A stretch of DNA of 11,087 bases from Spirochaetaceae bacterium (GTDB lineage: Bacteria; Spirochaetota; Spirochaetia; Treponematales; Breznakiellaceae). Under the pieces are notes generated by a model, which was not told the origin of the DNA, searched no databases, and saw nothing but the letters and a program-made list of their open reading frames with translations. Shown in pieces: positions 6,615-11,087 of the stretch (position 1 is the stretch's first letter; the number at the start of each line of letters is the position of its first letter). The position numbers and the translations under genes are program-made. Location: NCBI GenBank assembly GCA_031258625.1, contig JAIRMO010000080.1, positions 1 to 11,087 of the forward strand. Reading direction: 5' to 3'.

Positions 6615-7539
6615 ACTTCCTGGTGTATTCCCGGGGATCAAAAAAGCGGAGGTCCCCGTATTTTTCACCGTCGCCGACAAAAATCACCGGAAGGCGCAGT
6701 TCCACGGCTAATGAATATACCACCCCTCCCTTGGCGCCGGAATCGTATTTGGTCAGGATGAGCCCATCCAGGCTAACCGCCCCATGAAAGGTTTCGGCCT
6801 GGGCCAGGGCGTTCCTCCCCGTGGTGGCATCCAATACGAGCCATTTAGCATACCGGGCCCCCGAGACCCTGGATTCCACCACCCGGTCAATTTTTTTTAA
6901 TTCCTCCACCAGGGCGGCTTTGGTATGCATACGGCCGGCGGTATCGGCAATGATGAGATCCCCTCCCCCCGCCTGGGCGGCTTCTACCGCGTCATAAATC
7001 ACCGCCGCGGGATCTCCCCCGGGTTTGTGGGCGATAACCCGGATCCCTATCCGTTCTCCGTGAATTTTGAGCTGATCAATGGCCGCCGCCCGAAAAGTAT
7101 CCGCCGCGGCCAAGAGGGGCGTTCCCCGGTTCAGGGACAACACCCGATGGGCCAGTTTTGCGGCGGTGGTGGTTTTTCCCACCCCATTTACCCCCAAAAG
7201 CAATATTATCCCCATCTTGGGGGAATCCGCCGGCGGTTTGTCGGGGGATCTGAAAAAATTATAGAGGGACTCATCATCCGCCGGGGGACCAAGGGCTGAA
7301 AGGTCCTGTTCCAAAATTTCCACCAGGGCAAGGCGTACCCCTTCCCCGTCATGTATCTTCTTTTTCTTACAATATTCCTTGAGTTTATCCACGGTCTTAA
7401 ACGCTTTGGCAGCGCCAAAATCCCCCTCTACCAGGAGATCCGCCAGATCGTCGTATAATTCCCCGGTAACCGGTTTGTTTAACCCAAAAAAACTTTTTAT
7501 CCGGTCGGCAAAACTAGCAGTTTGTTGCACTTCGCTCAT
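6568..7539 (-). CDS. ftsY: Signal recognition particle receptor FtsY
   Basis: SRP-receptor GTPase that docks ribosome-SRP complexes at the membrane for co-translational insertion. It has 323 residues: a short N domain (about 1-95) and a complete G domain. GTPase motifs: G1 GVNGVGKTTT (116-125), G2 DTFRAAA (147-153), G3 DTAGR (199-203), G4 TKYD (263-266; Tyr replaces the usual Leu), followed by SGAKGG, and the closing VGDGEKYGDLRFFDP (288-302). The long acidic A domain of E. coli FtsY is absent, as in many bacteria; the N-terminal FADRIKSFFGL (10-20) probably supplies the membrane-contacting helix. Paralogues Ffh and FlhF are excluded by the absent M domain and by the FtsY-type ending. The ATG at 7539 has GGAGG only four bases away. 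A structured leader precedes it, and the stop overlaps the next gene. Confidence 0.96.
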   Translation of the reverse strand: MSEVQQTASFADRIKSFFGLNKPVTGELYDDLADLLVEGDFGAAKAFKTVDKLKEYCKKKKIHDGEGVRLALVEILEQDLSALGPPADDESLYNFFRSPDKPPADSPKMGIILLLGVNGVGKTTTAAKLAHRVLSLNRGTPLLAAADTFRAAAIDQLKIHGERIGIRVIAHKPGGDPAAVIYDAVEAAQAGGGDLIIADTAGRMHTKAALVEELKKIDRVVESRVSGARYAKWLVLDATTGRNALAQAETFHGAVSLDGLILTKYDSGAKGGVVYSLAVELRLPVIFVGDGEKYGDLRFFDPREYTRKFVGLESAWDAKGAGH

Positions 7540-7691
7540 AAAACCTCCAAAAATCGCCTGTAAGACGATTTCTTACCCCGTAAACTGCATAAGAATGCCG
7601 GACAATCGTGATTTTCGGACCTTTTTTGAATAAAAAAGACCCGAAAATTCGCAAGCGCGACAGGCTCCTCGCTGCCTCCATGGTTCACCAT
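7536..7691 (-). CDS. Possible 51-codon small ORF coupled to ftsY (uncertain)
   Basis: An open frame begins at an ATG (7691) after GAGG/GGGGGAG and runs 51 codons to a TGA that shares the four bases ATGA with the ftsY start, the classic arrangement for translational coupling. The product would be basic with two cysteines (Cys30, Cys35), no signal peptide and no domain I recognise. Against it: the same stretch is packed with RNA hairpins, and a hairpin covers its start codon. It may be a leader peptide, a real small protein, or an accidental frame through a structured RNA. Confidence is low. Confidence 0.25.
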   Translation of the reverse strand: MVNHGGSEEPVALANFRVFFIQKRSENHDCPAFLCSLRGKKSSYRRFLEVL

Positions 7692-7708
7692 CCTCAATAA
7701 TTCTCCCC
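7540..7708 (-). promoter_or_regulatory. Structured leader upstream of ftsY with a 17-bp hairpin and two competing stems near the RBS
   Basis: This 169-base gap contains several potential hairpins in the minus-strand transcript. The largest (7611-7648) is a 17-bp stem with a 4-base loop: 15 Watson-Crick pairs and two G·U wobbles. On the plus strand those two positions are A·C mismatches, so the full stem exists only in minus-strand RNA. Next to the ribosome site, GTAAGA/TCTTAC (7560-7576, 5-base loop) competes with AAATCG/CGATTT (7551-7571), and only one can form. ATGG-TGAA-CCAT (7680-7691) closes over the small ORF start. No T run follows the big hairpin, so it is not a standard terminator. 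An mRNA control element for ftsY or a dispersed repeat fits; function is inferred. Confidence 0.5.
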
Positions 7709-9238
7709 CTATTTTACCATAGGAACCGCGTCTTCGCTGGCGGTAGAAATATAACGAAAAGTCCGGTACAACCACTCGGCGGCGAAACCCGTGGTTATCG
7801 CAATAGCGCCGAGGGAAATATAAGAATTATGCAGGATCGGATTTGAGCTTTGAAGATACAGACCGGGATCCTGCCCATACCTGGTAGGCGCGTAAGCGGT
7901 TGACATTCCATAGAGCAGTACGGTCAGCGGAAGGGCTATCCAAAACCGCCCCCAGGCTCCATAAAAAGCACGCCTCGATCGTTCAACCCGTTTTTCCTCC
8001 GGAAGATGAATCCGGGAAGGTTTCAAGGTTATAAGGCTTCCGGCCCGGCGCGGATCGGCGTTAAAAGCCGCTGAGGCGGTTCGTCCCTCCGGCGTTTCAA
8101 TATGGATATACTCATGCTGATTTTGGGGTACCAGTATACTAAGGGGAGGCTCTCCGACATAAAGGGCCCCCTGGTACAGGGCCCCTCTTTCGGGGATATT
8201 AGGGGGAACCCTTATTTCAAACCTTTCCTGGGAAATAACCGGTAAGGTGATGCCCAACTCCGTAAGCTCCCCGGGATTAAGCTCCACCACGGAGGAAATC
8301 AAGCCATGGTCTTCCGCAAAGGCCTCTACGGTAACTTCCCCTGGGGAGTATTCTAAAACTCCGGTATCCCCCACGCCCGCAAAGGAATTTTGGAGCATAA
8401 TGACCGCGTCTTTAGGATCGGCTTTTACCGCAATCATGGCGGGCTGTGTTTCGGACATCTCCCCGGCCAAACGGTTCGCCAATTCGGTCATAGCGGAATT
8501 GATATTTTCGGGAGAAAAGATGATGGTATCCTCGTAGCTAAAAGAACGGGTATACAGGGTATACAATTTAAGATCTAAGTTTATCCGTCCATGGTATTCA
8601 AAGACCTTTCCCATGAGCAGGGCATCGGCCTTCTGATTTACACAGAAGGAATACTCTCCCCCTTCCTGGGGGGGGAGCGGAAAGGAACCGCTGCGGCTGG
8701 CCTCAGTGAAGCGCAGTACCGGTTCGGCGGCTATCGGGGGGCTTTCATTTTCAGTCTCTTGCATCTTCTCTTCAAGTTTTTTGATTTCCTCATCAATAAC
8801 CGCCAATTGTTTCCGGTATTTCCAATCCGGTTCACCCTTGAAGATCAAAAGATCCCGCTCATTCCGTTTTTTCAGAAGATTTATAGCCGCTTCGGTTTTG
8901 GTTTTGGACCAGGCCGCCTCCTCATAATAGGCGTATTCCGGGGCCGGCCGTTCCCGGTGATCCACCCGGCTAAGGGCATAAACGAGGTTCTTCGCTAAGA
9001 TATCCCCCATAAATTGCCGGCCCGGGGGCATCTCCGAGACATCAAAGACGCTGACACAGAGGGTCCATTCTTTATTAAGGGGTTCTTTCGGTTCTTCCTG
9101 GGCCTTTCCCCGCCCGAATACGGCGGGAACCGAAAGGGTCAACAATACCAGGGAGCATAAAAAAGCCGTCCCGGGAAAAGACAACCAACGGGGATGATCA
9201 CCCCTTGTTTTTTTAAGTACGGGAATTATTCCAGGCAA
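7709..9238 (-). CDS. PEGA-like membrane-anchored envelope protein of unknown function
   Basis: No specific family recognised. The frame is open to 9256, but the TTG at 9238 has GAGGAG ten bases upstream and is the preferred start, giving 509 residues; it overlaps the prfB end by 26 bases. The N-terminal part has a basic region (KKTRGDHPR) and a hydrophobic stretch (about 20-41) ending VPAVFG, an uncleaved anchor or signal peptide. A Lys/Glu-rich helical region, likely coiled coil, spans about 110-163. Residues about 264-332 (PAMIAVKADPKDAVIMLQNS onward, with SPGEVTVEAFAEDH) resemble a PEGA domain, a small beta domain of surface or envelope proteins, and a second similar unit may follow (about 337-405). 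Two membrane helices lie near the C terminus (about 429-446 and 471-491). The topology suggests a large periplasmic domain held by the inner membrane. Its place between prfB and ftsY suggests co-transcription, not a shared function. Confidence 0.8.
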   Translation of the reverse strand: MPGIIPVLKKTRGDHPRWLSFPGTAFLCSLVLLTLSVPAVFGRGKAQEEPKEPLNKEWTLCVSVFDVSEMPPGRQFMGDILAKNLVYALSRVDHRERPAPEYAYYEEAAWSKTKTEAAINLLKKRNERDLLIFKGEPDWKYRKQLAVIDEEIKKLEEKMQETENESPPIAAEPVLRFTEASRSGSFPLPPQEGGEYSFCVNQKADALLMGKVFEYHGRINLDLKLYTLYTRSFSYEDTIIFSPENINSAMTELANRLAGEMSETQPAMIAVKADPKDAVIMLQNSFAGVGDTGVLEYSPGEVTVEAFAEDHGLISSVVELNPGELTELGITLPVISQERFEIRVPPNIPERGALYQGALYVGEPPLSILVPQNQHEYIHIETPEGRTASAAFNADPRRAGSLITLKPSRIHLPEEKRVERSRRAFYGAWGRFWIALPLTVLLYGMSTAYAPTRYGQDPGLYLQSSNPILHNSYISLGAIAITTGFAAEWLYRTFRYISTASEDAVPMVK

Positions 9239-10323
9239 AACGTAAATACTCCTCAATAAAAAGATCTATGTCTCCGTCCATTACGGCCTGGATATTACCG
9301 ATTTCCGCCTTGGTTCGGTAATCTTTGACCATGGTATAGGGCTGGAATACATAGGACCTAATTTGATTTCCCCAGGAAATATCTTTTTTTTCCTGGGCAA
9401 ACTTCTCCTTTTCCTTTTCCTTTTCTTGCCGGTAATATTCATACAACCGGGCCTTGAGCATACTCATGGCAATAGCCCGGTTTTTAATCTGGCTCCGTTC
9501 GTTCTGACAGGCCACCACAATCCCCGTGGGAAGGTGGGTAAACCGGACGGCGCTGTCGGTCTTGTTTACATGCTGCCCCCCGGCCCCCCCGGAACGGTAG
9601 GTGTCCACCCGCAGATCCTCGGGGCGTATATCCACTTCTATGGAATCGTCTATGACCGGAAACACATACACCGACGCGAATGAGGTATGCCGCCGGGCAT
9701 TGGCGTCAAAGGGGGATATTCTGACCAGCCTATGTACCCCGGATTCGCCTTTGAGGTAGCCATAGGCATAGACCCCGTCGATCCGGGCGGTGGCGGACTT
9801 GATCCCCCCTTCGGCTTCCAGGCGATCCACCTCTTCTATGGCAAAGCCCTTCCGTTCCGCCCAGCGGAGGTACATCCGGTAAAGCATCTGGGACCAGTCG
9901 CAGGCTTCGGTTCCTCCGGCGCCGGAATGGATGGTAAGAAAACAACCGTTCCCGTCAACCTCCCCAGGCATGAGTTCAAAAATATTCCGTTCTTCATACC
10001 GGGCGGAAATTTCCTTTAAAGCGGCTTCAATTTCCGCTTCCTGGGATTCGTCATGGGCCTCTTCGGCCAACTCATGAAGGACCGCCAGATCATCTATCTC
10101 CGCCACCAACTCCTTCCAAGGTTCATACCTGTTTTTGAGGGCCTTTAACTCCCCCATAACTTTTTCCGCCTGGGCCGAATCGCTCCAGAAATTACTTTCC
10201 CCCGCCCGCTCTTCCAGGGCGCCTATCCGCTCCCCAAAGGAAGCCGCCTCAAAGACGCCTCCAGGTAGCATAAATACGGGCTTTTAATTCGGCAATCGGC
10301 CCCCCTAATTCGGATAACAACAT
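9213..10323 (-). CDS. prfB: Peptide chain release factor 2, expressed by programmed +1 frameshift
   Basis: Class I release factor that recognises UGA and UAA stop codons and triggers peptide release. Translation begins at the ATG at 10323 (GGGAGGGAG just upstream), runs 24 codons to an in-frame TGA (10249-10251), and continues after a +1 shift from the GAG at 10250 to the stop at 9213, giving 369 residues, the normal RF2 length. RF2-specific SPF (about 203-205, in RISPFDANARRHTS) recognises the stop codon, and GGQ (about 248-250, in SGGAGGQHVNKTDSAVR) catalyses hydrolysis; GAGGTEACDW (about 134-143) and the SQIKNRAIAMSMLKARL segment (about 277-293) are also typical. A reading that ignores the shift would miss 24 N-terminal residues. 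A charged Lys/Glu stretch (about 299-313) is slightly unusual. First gene of the cluster. Confidence 0.97.
10249..10265 (-). promoter_or_regulatory. RF2 programmed +1 frameshift site (SD-like element plus CTT TGA)
   Basis: The minus strand reads GGAGG-CGT-CTT-TGA: a Shine-Dalgarno-like GGAGG three bases before CTT, followed by an in-frame TGA. The layout equals the E. coli prfB site (AGGGGG-TAT-CTT-TGA) with identical spacing. When RF2 is scarce the ribosome pauses at TGA, slips +1 on CTT/TTT and continues at GAG (10250-10248), so RF2 controls its own synthesis. The base after the stop is G rather than the C seen in E. coli. Confidence 0.92.
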
Positions 10324-10359
10324 AACCACTCCCTCCCGGATGAACCAATCTCAAAACTT

Positions 10360-10378
10360 GAGGTTTAAAAACAACCTC
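10360..10378 (-). other. Small hairpin in the prfB leader
   Basis: A perfect 6-bp stem, GAGGTT/AACCTC, with a 7-base A/T loop lies in the leader between the proposed prfB promoter and its start codon. The overlapping repeat CTCAA-AAC-TTGAG (10350-10362) could form instead, so two alternative small hairpins compete. No function is evident, and no T run marks a terminator. Confidence 0.4.
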
Positions 10379-10396
10379 GGATTAAACATATTTTAT

Positions 10397-10425
10397 AGGA
10401 TATGAAAAAGTACCGGTTAAGTCAA
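10397..10425 (-). promoter_or_regulatory. Candidate sigma70-type promoter for prfB and the downstream cluster
   Basis: On the minus strand TTGACT (10420-10425) is followed after 17 bases by TATCCT (10397-10402), within an AT-rich stretch (TATCCTATAAAAT). It would start transcription near 10390, leaving a leader of about 65 bases before the prfB ATG. It is the best promoter match in the gap and lies between the palindromic element and prfB. Not as close to consensus as the ftr1 promoter. Confidence 0.55.
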
Positions 10426-10442
10426 AGGGTATTTACATCCCG

Positions 10443-10619
10443 CAGCAATTCAAAGTTTAAATAGGCATAAAGAGAAAGACGCCTAAAAGAACTTCCGGGG
10501 GTCCTGTCTGCCGGGCAAATAGCGGTTCCCCCCGGAGGGTCCCCCCACTATTTGCCCGCCGCCACCCCAGGTTAACTTTTTTAGGCGTCTTTTCTCTCCA
10601 AAAAAAGTAAAAATTGCTG
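10443..10619. repeat. 177-bp imperfect palindrome (nested inverted repeats) between prfB and the IS element
   Basis: Three nested inverted-repeat pairs share one centre: outermost CAGCAATT (10443-10450) with AATTGCTG (10612-10619); middle AGAGAAAGACGCCTAAAA (10471-10488) with its near-complement (10577-10597, one extra base per run); inner CGGGCAAATAG (10512-10522) with CTATTTGCCCG (10548-10558), perfect, 11 bp. The 25-base centre holds two C6 runs, so the minus strand has at least four G runs (GGGG, GGG, GGGGGG, GGGGGG). No open reading frame of note is inside. Transcribed either way it would give a long cruciform/hairpin; candidates are a non-autonomous miniature element, a dispersed repeat, or a strong bidirectional terminator isolating prfB from the transposase. 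It ends about 17 bases before the IS end. Confidence 0.7.
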
Positions 10620-10636
10620 TAAAAAAGGGAACGTTA

Positions 10637-11087
10637 GGGCCTGTCCGATTTTTTGTGTAAATGGAAAGTTATTAGAACGGAACCCGTTCTTTTCCAAACA
10701 AAATAGCAAACTGGTTTAAAGCCATGCCCCAATTCCGAATCGGCATCGTCCATTTTTTCGAAGCGTTTCCAATAGCCAAAAACAGTATCTTAAATATAGC
10801 ATCATCGTTGACAAATGCCAAGCGATTTTTTGTGACTTTCCGTAACTGATAGTTCAGCGACTCGATAGCGTTGGTCGTATAAATCGCATGGCGGATTTCA
10901 GGCGGGTGCTTGAAAAATTCTGACAGGTCATTCCAGCGGCCGATCCATGATTGATAAATCATGGGATGCTTAGCGTTCCAGTTTTCGCCAAATGTTTCCA
11001 GCGCATAACCGGCGGCTTCCTCAGTGGCCGCCGAGTATATCGCCTTCAAATCCGCACAAACTTTTTTCAAGTCTTTATACGAGACGA
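10637..11087 (-). mobile_element. IS256-family insertion sequence, right part (other end outside window)
   Basis: The segment holds the 3' half of an IS256-family transposase gene and, after its stop, a presumed terminal inverted repeat starting near 10637 (GGGCCTGTCCG, then T6 and GTGTAAA), which resembles the GGGNCTGTCC-type ends of the family. The opposite end is not in the window, so the inverted repeat and the 8-9 base target duplication cannot be checked; a duplicated flank would be expected just before 10637 (GAACGTTA region). Insertion lies outside all the genes here. Confidence 0.8.
10672..11087 (-). CDS. IS256-family (mutator-type) transposase, C-terminal part
   Basis: DDE-type transposase that moves the surrounding element by cut or copy of its ends. 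The 138 C-terminal residues are visible; the gene begins outside the window and the frame is open at 11087 (VSYKDLKKV...), so an apparent start at 11070 is only an internal TTG. Family hallmarks: [21 protein letters not shown], then [24 protein letters not shown], whose glutamate in AIESLN is the last residue of the catalytic triad, and the tail [24 protein letters not shown]. The stop TAA lies at 10672-10674. No frameshift or internal stop is visible in this part, so an intact, possibly active element is plausible; the two catalytic aspartates lie outside the window. Confidence 0.95.
   Translation of the reverse strand, partial: VSYKDLKKVCADLKAIYSAATEEAAGYALETFGENWNAKHPMIYQSWIGRWNDLSEFFKHPPEIRHAIYTTNAIESLNYQLRKVTKNRLAFVNDDAIFKILFLAIGNASKKWTMPIRNWGMALNQFAILFGKERVPF

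Noticed and set aside
7611..7648. Rho-independent terminator between the PEGA-like gene and ftsY
   Set aside because: On the minus strand the stem is followed by an AATCAC-type sequence, not a T run, and its stem is AT-rich at the loop end.
7640..7708. Small SRP RNA (ffs) upstream of ftsY, suggested by GGAGGCAGC and flanking structure
   Set aside because: The conserved SRP RNA core (GUCAGG...GGAAGGAAGCAGC with GGAA loop) is absent, and the folds present do not form the standard apical hairpin.
9213..10271. prfB as a shorter gene starting at the ATG at 10271, or as a frameshifted pseudogene
   Set aside because: The CTT TGA slip site with a GGAGG stimulator and a proper RBS and ATG at 10323 explain the broken frame as programmed frameshifting.
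1..11087. CRISPR arrays, tRNA or rRNA genes, defence islands
   Set aside because: No regularly spaced repeats, no cloverleaf-like segments with a CCA end or conserved arm sequences, and no known defence domains were seen.

Overview
The window reads as a chromosomal segment of a spirochaete, most likely a Treponema-type organism of moderate GC. Three things point there: an FTR1-type iron permease next to a P19/Tp34 (Tpd) family protein, a pairing I recall from Treponema pallidum; a complete LolCDE set; and signal peptides of the AxxFAGGQQ style. The species call is inference, and I see no rRNA, tRNA or CRISPR array. Every convincing gene lies on the minus strand, so transcription runs from high to low coordinates.

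From the high end: (1) 10637-11087 is the 3' end of an IS256-family element with the C-terminal part of its transposase. (2) 10324-10636 has no gene; it holds a 177-bp imperfect palindrome (10443-10619) and a sigma70-like promoter (10397-10425). (3) 10323 down to 2113 is a compact cluster: prfB (with a programmed +1 frameshift), a PEGA-like membrane-anchored envelope protein, a structured leader with a possible 51-codon ORF, ftsY, an unrecognised exported protein, lolC, lolD and lolE. Most neighbours overlap by 1-47 bases, so a single co-transcribed, translationally coupled unit is likely. (4) 2013-2112 carries a strong promoter (TTGACA-17 bp-TATCTT) with two overlapping palindromes that look like metal-repressor operators. 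(5) 2012 down to 1 is the iron operon: ftr1 with a duplicated periplasmic N-terminal region, a short intergenic hairpin, then a P19/Tp34 gene that runs off the window.

Functionally, the central cluster joins translation termination (RF2), co-translational membrane targeting (the SRP receptor FtsY) and release of lipoproteins from the inner membrane (LolCDE), with two unassigned exported proteins between them. The iron operon is a separate unit: a periplasmic metal-binding protein probably supplies the FTR1 permease, probably under iron or metal control. The least explained pieces are the structured leader/small ORF before ftsY, the large palindrome beside the insertion sequence, and the two unknown envelope proteins.
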